Source of the DNA: Chitinophaga niabensis
GTDB taxonomy: Bacteria; Bacteroidota; Bacteroidia; Chitinophagales; Chitinophagaceae
Direction of reading: 5' to 3'
DNA length: 64,000 nt
Assembly: GCF_900129465.1 (NCBI RefSeq)
Contig: NZ_FSRA01000002.1
Span: 2,542,001 to 2,606,000, forward strand
The translations under genes and the position numbers were made by a program. Shown piece after piece: positions 43,909 to 53,975 of this stretch (position 1 is the stretch's first letter; the number at the start of each line of letters is the position of its first letter). The notes below the pieces were generated by a model. The model was not told where the DNA came from. It ran no database searches and saw nothing but the letters and a program-made list of their open reading frames with translations.

Positions 43909-46900
43909 TTAAAAGTTAATGGTGAGGTTCGCGCCGAAAGAACGTACGGTGTTAGACTGACCGGATTCCAGCCAGCTGATGCCCTGTGAACCACTGGAGA
44001 GTTCTGTAGGATCAAGCCCTTTAGGTGCTTTCTGCCAGATCATGGCGGGGTTGCGTGCAATCAGCGCAATGTTCACTTTGCTGAAAGGCAGCCTGCCCAA
44101 TGCGGCTTTATCCAGTGTATAACCCAATCTGATCTCACGGAGTTTGATGTAATCCGCACCATATAACCATTCTTCATACACATGTGTGGCCAGCACCGTT
44201 CTGTAATAACTGCGTGCATCCACATAAGCCGTTACTTCCTGTTTGGTAGCTGCGGAAATACCGGTTACTTTGATACCGCCACCATCTGCCAGGGGATCCC
44301 GGATGTTTTTACCTTTATCGTTCAGTACGGCTGTTTCCTCTGCCATACCGGTTTTCATGGCCAGCATTTTGGAACGGCTGAAGAACTGCCCGCCGAATTG
44401 ATAATCGATCATCACACCGAGATCAAATTTCCCAAGGCGGAACATATTCTGGAACCCACCGGTAACATCGGGCAATGCGCTGCCGAAGTTGTGATTGGCT
44501 TCTGTATACAAAGGCATATTGTTAGTGCCAAGCAATATCTTGCCGGTGGCGGAATCACGCTGATATGCCTTCCCGATAAGACTGCCGAATGCCTGTCCTT
44601 TATAAGCATTGATATAAGCGGTAACACCTGAATAAGTAGAGGAATACAGGGGATACACACTCTGCCCGGGTCCCAGTTCCACCACCTGGCTTTTGTTCCG
44701 GCTTATGTTGAAAATGGTGTTCCAGGAAAAGTTCTTGCTTTGTATGGGCGTAGCCGTTAGTGCTATTTCAAATCCTTTGTTCTCTATCAGGCCGGCATTG
44801 ATGGTAGTGCTGGCAAAACCGCTGGTACCTGATAAAGCTAATGGAATGATCTGGTTTTTATTTTTCTGTGTATAATAGGTGAACTCAACTCCCAGCCGGT
44901 TATCGAGGAATTTCAGGTCGATACCTGCTTCGTAGGAATGCGCGAAAGAAGGTTTGATATTCGCATTCGCCAGGTCGTCCAGGATATAAAGTGAATTCAC
45001 GATGGATTTATCCGGCATCGTGTAATTGGCACCTACGCCATAGTTCAGGGAAGTTTCATACACACCAAGGTCAGAACCAGCCTGTGCATAACTCAGCCTG
45101 AGCTTACCATAGGAGAGTGCATTCCATTTGATCAGTTCACTGAATACAAAACTACCGGATAAGGAAGGGTACCAGTAAGAATTGTTCTGTTGTGGTAAAG
45201 TAGAGGAGTTGTCGTTCCGTAAAGAAACATCTACAAAGTAAGTGTTCTTGTAACCAAAGGATGCCATACCGTAAGCGCTCCTGATCTGTTTTCTTAACAG
45301 ATAGGAATTACTGAGTGGCCGGTCCTTGGAAGCGGAGAGGCTGTAGAAACCGGGGCTGGAAAGCCCGCCCTGTGTTTCTCCGGTTACATAAGTATATCTC
45401 CTGTTATAGATGTTACCGCCAAGGTTGGCATTGAAAGAGAAATCGTCCCAGTTTTTATTGTATTGCGCCAGGAACTCATAGTTCATTTCCTTGTTCTGAT
45501 ATTTACCAGAGGAATATGCCGGTACCCTTCTGCCATTGAAAGCAATCCTTGTTTCAATGTTTTGCGTGTACATATCGCTGCGTACAAATCCGCTTAGTTT
45601 CAAACCCGGTAATACCTGGTAGCTGAGGCCTACGTCGCCGAAGAAACGATCCCGGCTGTCACTGCTGAAATTCTCATAGGCATCGAAGTACGGATTGTCC
45701 CAGTACAATGCGCTGAGGTCTGTGAGTACGCCACTGCTGCCGGCGGCAGGAGGGGAGATGTTCCAGTGTTTGATGGTACCATCTGCATAACGGTAATCCT
45801 TCATCCGTTTCATATCCATATTACGCTGGAACCATTGTACAATATAACGCGCGCCCCATTCGGAACCCTGCGATGGGCGTTGCGCGCTATTGTTAGCGTA
45901 ATTGATATTTGTTGAAACCGTCAGCTTGGGGGTAAGGTCGAGAGATGCATTTACGCCGAGGTTATTTCTTTTTAACCAGGTGTTGGGTTCCACCCCTCCG
46001 ATATTAGTATTGTTATAGCTCAGGCGGAAAGTAGAATTTTCATTACCGCCGGAAACTGTGATGCCATTGTTTAAACTATATCCTGTTTCATAGAAGTCCT
46101 TGATGTTGTTGGGATGTGGAACAAAGGGAGTTTCCTTTCCATACTCAGGGTCCAGCGGGAAAAAGCTGAATACCTGGCGAACGGGTGTACCATCCATTTT
46201 AGGTCCCCAGCTTTCATCATAATCCAGCTGTACGAATTTCTGCCCGTTGGCGAGGGTGCGCCATGTTTGCGTAGAACCTGCACCATACAGGTTTTGAAGG
46301 GGGAGGAAGTTAGCGGCTTTTTCAATGGAGTAAGCACTGTTCAGCTGTACATCTACTTTCTTTGGTCCTCTTTTTCCTTTTTTAGTAGTGATCATGATCA
46401 CGCCATACTGGCCGCGTATACCATATAATGCAGAAGCGGCGGGGCCTTTCAGTACGTTCACTGTTTCAATATCTTCCGGGTTCACATCCTGGCCAAGGTT
46501 ACCATAGTCTGCCCTGTCGCTGGAGGCAAAGTTGGCGTTGGAGATAGGAGTTCCGTCTACCACTATCAGTGGCTGATCGCCGCCGGAAATGGAGTTCACG
46601 CCACGGATCTTGATCTTTTGCGTTCCGCCAAGGCTGGCTCCTGAAGACCCCGTCACCTGTACGCCGGCAATTTTACCAGCCAGTGATCCGATCACATTCT
46701 GCTCTTTGGTGAGGGTGAGGTTTTCTCCTTTCACCTGTTGGGTGGAATAACCCAGGGAACGCTGACTGCGCGAAATGCCCAGTGCCGTCACTACCACTTC
46801 AGATAAACGGGTATCACCTTCCAGCATCTGGAAGGTCACTTGTGCTACTTCATTATTCTGCACCGTAATATTCTGAACTACAGGGCTGAAACCCACGGCA

Positions 46901-47475
46901 GAAGCCTGCAAACGGTAGGTGCCTGCTTTGAGGTTATTCAAACTGAATTCGCCCTGTGCATTGGCTACGGTGCCATGCGTAGTACCAACAACGGTTACTG
47001 TAGCAAAGGGGATGACTGCTCCCGTCGGATCAGTTACTTTTCCTTTAACTCCTCCTTCAAATGAAGGCAGAGGTGCTTTTTTGATGATGATGTTATCATT
47101 CACCAGTTCATACTGTAGATTGGCGGGTTTTAACAGATCGTCCAGGATCCGGGCAACGGTTTCACTATTTGCCTGGTAAGTGATGCTGGTGTAAGCAGCA
47201 ATGTCTTCCGTCTTATACGTAAAGGAGAATTTGGCGTGGGACTCGATCTTGCGCAGGACCTGTTTCAGACTCATGTTCTTTATGTCTAAAGACATCGTCT
47301 TATTCAGGTTCTGGCCGGAGCCGGTACCTGCCATCAGCAATCCGCTCAGGGTAAGAAGAATGGCAAGAATAGATATCCTCATAAGTAACCGTTTGTTTTT
47401 GAACAACTTAGGAAGTTGTTGCATGGCACAAAACAGCGCAGCAATACTGCTGTACGTTTTTACATACAAATTCAT
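43909..47475 (-). CDS. SusC/RagA-type TonB-dependent receptor with STN signalling domain
   Basis: 1188 residues. A signal peptide (ending near residue 55, with a basic extension before it) precedes an STN domain (about 60-112: SLDIKNMSLKQVLRKIE). Then come a carboxypeptidase-D-like domain (about 140-220), the plug (about 235-345 with PLIVVDGTP and VLKGPAASALYGIRG) and the barrel to the final NF. The STN domain makes it a transducer that can signal to the FecR protein encoded upstream. It is followed by its SusD. The substrate is unknown. Confidence 0.95.
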   Translation of the reverse strand: MNLYVKTYSSIAALFCAMQQLPKLFKNKRLLMRISILAILLTLSGLLMAGTGSGQNLNKTMSLDIKNMSLKQVLRKIESHAKFSFTYKTEDIAAYTSITYQANSETVARILDDLLKPANLQYELVNDNIIIKKAPLPSFEGGVKGKVTDPTGAVIPFATVTVVGTTHGTVANAQGEFSLNNLKAGTYRLQASAVGFSPVVQNITVQNNEVAQVTFQMLEGDTRLSEVVVTALGISRSQRSLGYSTQQVKGENLTLTKEQNVIGSLAGKIAGVQVTGSSGASLGGTQKIKIRGVNSISGGDQPLIVVDGTPISNANFASSDRADYGNLGQDVNPEDIETVNVLKGPAASALYGIRGQYGVIMITTKKGKRGPKKVDVQLNSAYSIEKAANFLPLQNLYGAGSTQTWRTLANGQKFVQLDYDESWGPKMDGTPVRQVFSFFPLDPEYGKETPFVPHPNNIKDFYETGYSLNNGITVSGGNENSTFRLSYNNTNIGGVEPNTWLKRNNLGVNASLDLTPKLTVSTNINYANNSAQRPSQGSEWGARYIVQWFQRNMDMKRMKDYRYADGTIKHWNISPPAAGSSGVLTDLSALYWDNPYFDAYENFSSDSRDRFFGDVGLSYQVLPGLKLSGFVRSDMYTQNIETRIAFNGRRVPAYSSGKYQNKEMNYEFLAQYNKNWDDFSFNANLGGNIYNRRYTYVTGETQGGLSSPGFYSLSASKDRPLSNSYLLRKQIRSAYGMASFGYKNTYFVDVSLRNDNSSTLPQQNNSYWYPSLSGSFVFSELIKWNALSYGKLRLSYAQAGSDLGVYETSLNYGVGANYTMPDKSIVNSLYILDDLANANIKPSFAHSYEAGIDLKFLDNRLGVEFTYYTQKNKNQIIPLALSGTSGFASTTINAGLIENKGFEIALTATPIQSKNFSWNTIFNISRNKSQVVELGPGQSVYPLYSSTYSGVTAYINAYKGQAFGSLIGKAYQRDSATGKILLGTNNMPLYTEANHNFGSALPDVTGGFQNMFRLGKFDLGVMIDYQFGGQFFSRSKMLAMKTGMAEETAVLNDKGKNIRDPLADGGGIKVTGISAATKQEVTAYVDARSYYRTVLATHVYEEWLYGADYIKLREIRLGYTLDKAALGRLPFSKVNIALIARNPAMIWQKAPKGLDPTELSSGSQGISWLESGQSNTVRSFGANLTINF

Positions 47476-47525
47476 AGCTTTGATAAGTTTAGTAATTCTA
47501 TGACGGGATTATTTAAATGCACAAA

Positions 47526-47561
47526 AAGAGCCGTTTCCTGCTCGTAACAGGAACGGCTCTT
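47526..47561 (-). terminator. Hairpin between FecR and SusC genes
   Basis: AAGAGCCGTTTCCTG (47526-47540) pairs with CAGGAACGGCTCTT (47548-47561) with one bulged T. On the minus strand it is followed by TTTTTGTG. It should separate sigma/FecR transcription from SusC/SusD. Confidence 0.8.
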
Positions 47562-47638
47562 ACATGTTTTTCTAATCCGGTGCAAACACTGCATGGATAT
47601 TCATAACATTAGATTTTGGTTGAAGATCGATTTATTCT

Positions 47639-48571
47639 TTATTGGATCACATATACGCCCGCCGTGTCCAGCAGTTGACTGTCCGTCAGCTTGCATAATA
47701 TATGTAACGCTTCCTTTATGCCGATATCCCTTCTGAATGAAGTGGAAATATTGATCGCACTGATGGCTTTATTATCTATCCTGATCGCTACGTTGTACAC
47801 CCTTTCCAGGTCTGCTGCAATCTCTGCCATGGTTTCTCCGTCATAGGCCAGGCTGCCGTCTTTCCAGGGAGCTGTTTCTACCAGCGTTGCTTTTTTAGTG
47901 ATAGCTGATTCCGTTACTTCATTCACTTTCACCTGCTGGCCCCGTGTAAGTAATGCGGGTGTTTTATCGCCTCCATAGTTCACACGCACTTTACCATGGC
48001 TTACAGAAACAATGATGTGCTCCTGCCCCGGATAGGCCTTTATATTAAAGGCAGTACCCAATACGGTGGTAGATACTTTCCCGGTATGAATAATAAATGG
48101 TGCATTCTCTGCATGCTGCACATCAAAATATGCTTCCCCGGAAAGCGTCACTTCCCTTTTGCCGGAACCAAAGGTTGTCGGGAATTCCAGTGTACTGGCT
48201 GCATTCAACCATACTTTGGTGCTATCCGGTAATACGAGGTATTTATATTCAGAACGTTCCGTGATCCTTTTCGTTAATGCAGGTGCCTGGGATGGCAGCA
48301 AAAACCAGGCAGCGGCAGCCAGTATAATAACGGCAGCAGCAATGGCAGGTATCATCCTCATACGGCGGCGTTTGGGATGCAGCAGTACAAGGTTACCCAT
48401 TTCATCAATGTAAGAAGTGTCCCCGGTCTGCGCATAAGCTGCTTTTACCAGCTCACGGATAGCTTCATCATACTCGGATTGGCGGACGTAACTAAAGAAC
48501 TCTTCATACTCCTCGTGGGAGCATTTATTGTCCATATATTGCCTGAATAGATACTTTATCCGTTCCTCCAT
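47639..48571 (-). CDS. FecR family anti-sigma factor
   Basis: 310 residues from ATG 48571. A cytoplasmic N-terminal domain (about 1-80) binds the sigma factor, one transmembrane helix lies at about 85-105, and the periplasmic FecR domain has TERSEYKYLVLPDSTKVWLN, FPTTFGSGKREVTLSGEAYF and GTAFNIKAYPGQ. A C-terminal DUF4974-type region ends in LLDTAGVYVIQ. It receives the signal from the STN domain of the SusC protein and releases the ECF sigma factor encoded next. Confidence 0.93.
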   Translation of the reverse strand: MEERIKYLFRQYMDNKCSHEEYEEFFSYVRQSEYDEAIRELVKAAYAQTGDTSYIDEMGNLVLLHPKRRRMRMIPAIAAAVIILAAAAWFLLPSQAPALTKRITERSEYKYLVLPDSTKVWLNAASTLEFPTTFGSGKREVTLSGEAYFDVQHAENAPFIIHTGKVSTTVLGTAFNIKAYPGQEHIIVSVSHGKVRVNYGGDKTPALLTRGQQVKVNEVTESAITKKATLVETAPWKDGSLAYDGETMAEIAADLERVYNVAIRIDNKAISAINISTSFRRDIGIKEALHILCKLTDSQLLDTAGVYVIQ

Positions 48572-48614
48572 ATACCTGTTAGACGAAGCAGCGAACAAAT
48601 GTTCCTATCCGGGA

Positions 48615-49172
48615 TCAAAAAAAGTTGAAAAAAAGTATGCAGAGGGGGCCGGTAGTTCTGATAACAAAACTACGGATGGTCTGTAATGCAGAAGAGAGCT
48701 GGTTTTTAACCGTATGCCGGGAGATGTGCAGTTCGGAAGCTATTTCCTGGTAATTCATACCGGCTTCCCGGTTCAGGCAATAGATCAGTTTCCGCTGAGG
48801 GGGAAGGAGGGCAATTGCTTTCTGGAGGATGTGATCATATTCATTCCCCGTTACCATGGTTTCGGTAGAATGGGCATTCTGGGGAAGGTTGTTCCAGATG
48901 GTTTCCCGCAGGCGTTCGTCAGCAGCAGCTTTACGAAGGAAGTCGATCACTTTGTTCTCGGTGAGCCGGTAAAGCCATGCTTCCATGTTCCGGATCTGGC
49001 GGATGTCTTCCCTTTGTTCCCAGAGCTTCAGAAATACTTCCTGGATAATGTCCTGTGCATGAGAAGCTGATTTCGTGAGTTTTAGCGCCAGGGCATATAA
49101 CCTGCCTTCGTGTTTACGGAAGATATCCATAAACAGTAGCTCCTGGTCCATATTTGGCTGTTGGTTACTCAT
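48615..49172 (-). CDS. ECF RNA polymerase sigma factor
   Basis: 185 residues. Region 2 (about 15-85: HAQDIIQEVFLKLWEQRED, NMEAWLYRLTENKVIDFLRK) and region 4 (about 110-170: LPPQRKLIYCLNREAGMNYQEIASEL, ISRHTVKNQL) are clear. It belongs to the FecI-like group used with FecR and SusC in Bacteroidota. It lies 43 bases upstream of fecR in the direction of transcription. Its C-terminal tail is hydrophobic (TTGPLCILFFNFF), which is unusual. Confidence 0.93.
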   Translation of the reverse strand: MSNQQPNMDQELLFMDIFRKHEGRLYALALKLTKSASHAQDIIQEVFLKLWEQREDIRQIRNMEAWLYRLTENKVIDFLRKAAADERLRETIWNNLPQNAHSTETMVTGNEYDHILQKAIALLPPQRKLIYCLNREAGMNYQEIASELHISRHTVKNQLSSALQTIRSFVIRTTGPLCILFFNFF

Positions 49173-49259
49173 GAATAGCGGGGAATAGTTCTACATACAT
49201 CGTCCATTTAAAAATAGTTAAAAAAAGTTACAATTCCTGCTACTTCTTTTACTTGAAAA

Positions 49260-50579
49260 TTAAATTCCGCTGCTGAACAATGTCTTTTGAGGTAGGTTCC
49301 GCCACAAATGTGCATCAAAGGCCATACAAATATTCCGGATGAAGGGAGTTCCTTTTTCGGTTACCGTCAATCTCCCCGGTTCAATATATACCAGTCCCTC
49401 CCGCTCCATTTCTTCCAGGCGCGGCAAACATTCCGGTACCTTATACCACCTGGTTTCATGGTAACACATCAGTTCTTCAATATGTTGCCGCAAAAGCCGG
49501 TCTTCCCGGCTGAGTATATGCCCGCGGAACAATGGTAAATTCCCTTCCTGTACCCTTTGCCGGTAAAGGGCCAGCTGTTTTTCATTCTGGGCATAGGCAT
49601 GCCCGGTATCACTGATAGCAGATACGCCTAAGCCAATCAGCAGGGAAGTATGGGTAACCGTATAACCCATAAAATTACGGTGCAGGCTGCCGTTCTGCCG
49701 GGCCAGGTTTAATTCATCATCCGGCAGCGCAAAATGGTCCATGCCTATTTCCTCATAAAAATATTCCTGTAACATACTTCTTCCCAATTCATACAAAGCC
49801 CTTTTGGCTGCATCTTTCGGAAGGTCTTTTTCTGAAAAGAGCCGCTGCCCGTTCCCTTTTATCCAGGGTACATGCGCATAGCTATAGAAGGCAATACGTT
49901 CCGGGTAAAGCTGCATCACCTGTGTAATGGTGCTGCTGATACTTTCGGATGTTTGTAAAGGCAGTCCGTATATTAGATCAAAGTTGATGGAAGTATAACC
50001 TATGCGCCTTGCTTCCCGTACTACTTTTTCCACGGTGCAGAAAGGTTGTACCCGGTTGATCACTTTTTGCACAACAGGATCAAAATCCTGTATGCCCAGG
50101 CTTAATCTTCTGAACCCTAATGCATACAATGTTTGCAGATGTTCCAACGTGGTATTGTTCGGATGACCTTCAAAACTCATCGCTGCATCCGGCATTATTT
50201 CGCAGCTACTGAAAATAGCCTGCAACAAGTGCGAAAGATGGGAAGCACTGAAAAAAGTAGGGGTACCTCCTCCCAGGTGCACTTCCCTGATCTTCGGCGG
50301 ATATTTGAACAAGGCCCGGTAAAGTTGCCATTCCTTCAACAGCGTATCTATATAAGGTGATTCATATCCATGGTTCACGGTAATGTATTTGTTACAGCCA
50401 CAGTAGGTACAAAGGCTTTCACAGAAAGGCAGGTGAATATAAAGGCTGATACCTTCCTCCGTATCCCTGATACCTGCTTTAAACTGTTCCTCACTAAAAG
50501 AGGTACTGTTCCAGTAAGGCACCGTGGGATAACTCGTGTAACGGGGAACAGGTATATTGTATTTTTCAATGAGTTGCAT
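49260..50579 (-). CDS. hemN: Oxygen-independent coproporphyrinogen III oxidase
   Basis: 439 residues from ATG 50579; a longer reading lies in the upstream gene. The radical-SAM cluster motif CESLCTYCGC (CxxxCxxC plus an extra Cys) is at about residue 55-65, followed by HLGGGTPTFF. It makes protoporphyrinogen IX without oxygen by radical decarboxylation. It overlaps the TauE/SafE gene by 14 bases and closes the cbb3 oxidase operon, supplying haem when oxygen is low. Confidence 0.95.
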   Translation of the reverse strand: MQLIEKYNIPVPRYTSYPTVPYWNSTSFSEEQFKAGIRDTEEGISLYIHLPFCESLCTYCGCNKYITVNHGYESPYIDTLLKEWQLYRALFKYPPKIREVHLGGGTPTFFSASHLSHLLQAIFSSCEIMPDAAMSFEGHPNNTTLEHLQTLYALGFRRLSLGIQDFDPVVQKVINRVQPFCTVEKVVREARRIGYTSINFDLIYGLPLQTSESISSTITQVMQLYPERIAFYSYAHVPWIKGNGQRLFSEKDLPKDAAKRALYELGRSMLQEYFYEEIGMDHFALPDDELNLARQNGSLHRNFMGYTVTHTSLLIGLGVSAISDTGHAYAQNEKQLALYRQRVQEGNLPLFRGHILSREDRLLRQHIEELMCYHETRWYKVPECLPRLEEMEREGLVYIEPGRLTVTEKGTPFIRNICMAFDAHLWRNLPQKTLFSSGI

Positions 50580-51240
50580 GGCAGGATTGTATGTTTTGTG
50601 CTTTAATAACAGGACTGATATAAGGTATCCCAAGGTTCAACCCCCGGAGGATCAATAACACAGCCATGATCGTGATCATCACCGGGATCATTTGCCGGAT
50701 GCGCTGGCGGATGGGAATGCTGATCAACTGGCTGAACCAGGTTACGGCCATCATAGCAGGTAAAGTACCTGCTCCAAAAGCTCCCATAAATATCATCCCA
50801 TGCAGGATGCCACCGGTGGCCAGGGCGCCTGCTATACCAAGATATACCAGCCCGCAGGGCAGAAAACCATTAAAGAACCCTATGCCGAATAAAGTGCTGA
50901 AACGTTGTTGAGCTAATAACTTCCCCAATATCTTTTTTACAAATACCAATTGAGGAAAAAAGTGCATCCTTTTTTGAAACAGCACCACCAGCAACAATAA
51001 GGTCCCCAATGAAATAGATAACCATTGCTGTAACCCTCCAAGAAAGAACTGCTTGCCCAGCCAGCCGAAAATAACGCCCATAAACATGTAGGCAACAATG
51101 CGCCCAAAGTTGTACAGGAGTATTCCGGCAATTTTACGGGGTCCTGAAAGATGCCGCACCGGTAAGGTTAATGCAATTGGCCCGCACATACCAATGCAGT
51201 GAAAGCTGCCCATAAATCCTAATAATAAAGCGAACATCAT
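50566..51240 (-). CDS. Sulfite exporter TauE/SafE family membrane protein
   Basis: 224 residues from ATG 51240. Six or more hydrophobic segments; FMGSFHCIGMCGPIAL is the MCGP hallmark and GFFNGFLPCGLVY another conserved block. This group often accompanies cbb3 oxidase genes and is related to the CcdA/DsbD-type helical bundle, so a role in copper or thiol handling for oxidase assembly is more likely than sulfite export. Its start overlaps the ccoH stop. Confidence 0.82.
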   Translation of the reverse strand: MMFALLLGFMGSFHCIGMCGPIALTLPVRHLSGPRKIAGILLYNFGRIVAYMFMGVIFGWLGKQFFLGGLQQWLSISLGTLLLLVVLFQKRMHFFPQLVFVKKILGKLLAQQRFSTLFGIGFFNGFLPCGLVYLGIAGALATGGILHGMIFMGAFGAGTLPAMMAVTWFSQLISIPIRQRIRQMIPVMITIMAVLLILRGLNLGIPYISPVIKAQNIQSCHATH

Positions 51241-51674
51241 TGTATATAGTATGGCGTTTCCTGGAAAAAGGAAGCACTGTCTGCCTCCCATTGTATCTTG
51301 ATCCGGTAGCTGCCTTTATCGAACAGAGATCTGCTAACGGATAATTTACCGGATGCATCTAAACGTAAGGGCACCGTAAAGTCCCTGTGCGAATCAGATG
51401 GACGGTAAAAATGAATGCTACCGGCCAATACTTTATCCCGCATCTCAGGAGGAAAAGTGATCTCAACACTGTCTGCCAGTTGTGCGATACTAACAGGAAT
51501 GGATAACCGTTTCGCGTTTTGCTGCGCATCTATGTTCTGCTGGTATTTGATCTCTGCAGCATAATAATCTGGTGTTGCCATATCAATGCGGGTACGCATG
51601 CTTTTGATCACCAGTGTAAGGATGCCACAGGCAAATACAATGAATACTAAAATGATCTTATGTCCCCAGTTCAT
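51237..51674 (-). CDS. ccoH: CcoH/FixH-type oxidase assembly protein
   Basis: 145 residues with one N-terminal transmembrane helix (about 5-25) and a periplasmic beta-sandwich (SIPVSIAQLADSVEITFPPE). FixH-like proteins stabilise copper delivery to the cbb3 oxidase. It follows ccoG by 10 bases and overlaps the next start by 4 bases. Confidence 0.85.
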   Translation of the reverse strand: MNWGHKIILVFIVFACGILTLVIKSMRTRIDMATPDYYAAEIKYQQNIDAQQNAKRLSIPVSIAQLADSVEITFPPEMRDKVLAGSIHFYRPSDSHRDFTVPLRLDASGKLSVSRSLFDKGSYRIKIQWEADSASFFQETPYYIQ

Positions 51675-51684
51675 ATGTAATGTT

Positions 51685-53055
51685 TTAAAGGCCTGGTCCC
51701 AGGAATGTTGTTTGCTTCGATCCTACCTGTTTGTTCCCTTCATACAATCCTATCGTAATGGATGATTTTCTTTTATGAATATGCTTACGGGGCAATACAA
51801 TGAAGAAAGTGCCTTCTCCCTGTCCCTCCGCTTTTACCTGTATATGCGGATTCCCTATCACTTCTACCGAGCCGCCTGCATCTTCCAGTTTTAAACGGAG
51901 TTGCACTGCCGCCGTGGTTTTATTCACCAGTTTAATGCGATAGAGGTTACTGATGCTATCGGTCCCTCTTTCCTGGTAAAGCATCCCTGCTGTACGGATA
52001 ATAGTGCCACTCACCGGTTTGCGGCTGATGAGCATAAATGTTACAGCCGTGGTAAGTAACAACAGCACAACGCTATACGCCTTCATACGTGGTGTAAACC
52101 GTAGGGGCTTTTTAGTAGCAATACCATTCTCGGAAGCAAAGCGGATCAACCCTTTCGGATAACCCACTTTTTCCATGATATGATTGCAGGCGTCTATACA
52201 GGCCGTACAGTTGATACATTCCAGTTGTGTGCCGTTACGGATATCTATGCCGGTGGGGCATACGTTCACACACTGCATACAATCAATACAATCTCCTTCA
52301 TTTTTTGAGAACTTACCCCTTGGCTCTCCCCGTATATGATCATAGGCCACTACTACAGAATCTTTATCCAGCAACACGCTTTGCAATCTACCATAGGGGC
52401 ATACAACAGTACACACCTGCTCCCGGAAGAATGCATACACTGCATAGAAAACGCCGGAAAAGATCAGCATAGCTGCAAAGCCGCCTGCATGTTCGGAAAG
52501 CGGATCTGTGATAATTTCCCCCAATGCCTTTACGCCAATAATATAGGCCAGAAAGGTATTGGCAATCACAACAGATAAAGCAAAGAAGAGAATATGTTTA
52601 CTTGTCTTCTTAATTATTTTGGAGGTATCCCATGGTGCCCGTTGCAACATTTTCTGTGCAGCAGCATCACCTTCTATCCAGTATTCTATCCGGCGGAACA
52701 ACATCTCCATAAAAACTGTCTGCGGGCAAACCCAGCCACAGAACAGTCGTCCGAAGGCCATCGTGAATAACACAATGAATAAAATGAAAGCCAGCATGGC
52801 CAACCCGAAAATAAAGAAGTCCTGCGGCCAGAAGATAGCACCGAAGAGGATGAACCGCTCTTCCAGGATGTTGAATAAGAACAAGGGCCTGCCATTTATT
52901 TGTATAAACGGCAGGCTGAAAAACACAATGAAAAATAGCAGACTGACTATGCTTCTGATGGTATATAATTCTCCTTTGGGCCTTTTAGCATAGATCCAAT
53001 TGCGTTTACCTTGTTTATTAACAGTGGCGATACTATCTCTGAATTCATTCTCCAT
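51685..53055 (-). CDS. ccoG: Cytochrome c oxidase accessory protein CcoG
   Basis: 456 residues from ATG 53055. There are five membrane segments in the first two thirds, CGWVCPQTVFME, REQVCTVVCPYGRLQS, and two ferredoxin clusters (CIDCMQCVNVCP and CINCTACIDAC) near residues 260-290. The C-terminal immunoglobulin-like domain (about 350-456) is typical. CcoG is a cupric reductase that provides Cu+ to the cbb3 oxidase. Its first bases overlap the end of ccoP. Confidence 0.95.
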   Translation of the reverse strand: MENEFRDSIATVNKQGKRNWIYAKRPKGELYTIRSIVSLLFFIVFFSLPFIQINGRPLFLFNILEERFILFGAIFWPQDFFIFGLAMLAFILFIVLFTMAFGRLFCGWVCPQTVFMEMLFRRIEYWIEGDAAAQKMLQRAPWDTSKIIKKTSKHILFFALSVVIANTFLAYIIGVKALGEIITDPLSEHAGGFAAMLIFSGVFYAVYAFFREQVCTVVCPYGRLQSVLLDKDSVVVAYDHIRGEPRGKFSKNEGDCIDCMQCVNVCPTGIDIRNGTQLECINCTACIDACNHIMEKVGYPKGLIRFASENGIATKKPLRFTPRMKAYSVVLLLLTTAVTFMLISRKPVSGTIIRTAGMLYQERGTDSISNLYRIKLVNKTTAAVQLRLKLEDAGGSVEVIGNPHIQVKAEGQGEGTFFIVLPRKHIHKRKSSITIGLYEGNKQVGSKQTTFLGPGL

Positions 53056-53974
53056 CTTTTTCTCCTTCTTTCGCTTTAGGATTGGGAGGGTTGCTGCCAT
53101 GCACCGATTTGATAAAACTTGTGAGCTGTGCCAGTTGTTTGGGAGAGAAATCATCTTTCCAGGATTTCATCCCTTTCTCCGGTACGCCGTATTTAATGGT
53201 CTTGAAGATCGCTGGTACTTTGCCGCCATGCAGCCAGTAATCGTCTGTAAGGTTGGGCCCTACCAGTCCCTGTGCCTCCGGCCCATGGCAGGCAGCGCAG
53301 TTAGCAGAGAATAATTTTTTACCTGTTTCGATATCAGTTGCTTCCGTGAGCAGCTGTACATTGTTCTCATCAATGTTATTAGCCGCATTCTTCAGGTAAG
53401 CTTCTTTTTTTATGGCAGCTTCTGTTTCTGCTATTTTTAGTTCTTCCAGTTGTAAAGGCGCTGTTTCAGAAATATGGAACCGCCAGAGGTACACGATGCC
53501 AAAAAATATACTGAAGTAGAAACCCCATCTCCACCAGGGAGGGGTGGGGTTATTCAATTCCCGGATGCCATCGTAATCATGCCCCATGTCTGCCTCTGCC
53601 TCGGAGACAGCATCCAGGCTCTTCGTTTGGTTCAGTTTTTCTAACCAGTTTATTTTTTTCTTCTTTACCCGCACCGGCCTGACCTTTGTTTTAATCCCGG
53701 TAAGCACCCTTAACGTATGCAGCAAAGCAAGGATCACCAATAATTCCACCCCTATCATAGTTACCAGCAGGTAAAAGATAGGATCAGGGATCCCTTCTAC
53801 CACCGGAATAGCGGCAAAACAAAGAGAGGTGTATCTATTCTTGATCTTCTCCCGGTAGATGTCCATCGCAGATAACACAGTATATCCAAGAAGAATGATC
53901 GCCAGCAGTAACCCGAAACTGATCACCAATAGCAGGATCACCACCGGGTGAGATAATGTGGAAAGTAAGAGCAT
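53045..53974 (-). CDS. ccoP: cbb3-type cytochrome c oxidase subunit III (single haem c)
   Basis: 309 residues. Two transmembrane helices lie near the N-terminus (about 12-32 and 68-88), another at about 145-165 (FYFSIFFGIVYLW), then one cytochrome c domain with CAACH (about residue 225). Classic CcoP has two haem c domains; only one is present here, as in other Bacteroidota. It passes electrons to subunit I. The start lies 1 base after the ccoQ stop. Confidence 0.93.
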   Translation of the reverse strand: MLLLSTLSHPVVILLLVISFGLLLAIILLGYTVLSAMDIYREKIKNRYTSLCFAAIPVVEGIPDPIFYLLVTMIGVELLVILALLHTLRVLTGIKTKVRPVRVKKKKINWLEKLNQTKSLDAVSEAEADMGHDYDGIRELNNPTPPWWRWGFYFSIFFGIVYLWRFHISETAPLQLEELKIAETEAAIKKEAYLKNAANNIDENNVQLLTEATDIETGKKLFSANCAACHGPEAQGLVGPNLTDDYWLHGGKVPAIFKTIKYGVPEKGMKSWKDDFSPKQLAQLTSFIKSVHGSNPPNPKAKEGEKDGE

Positions 53975-53975
53975 A

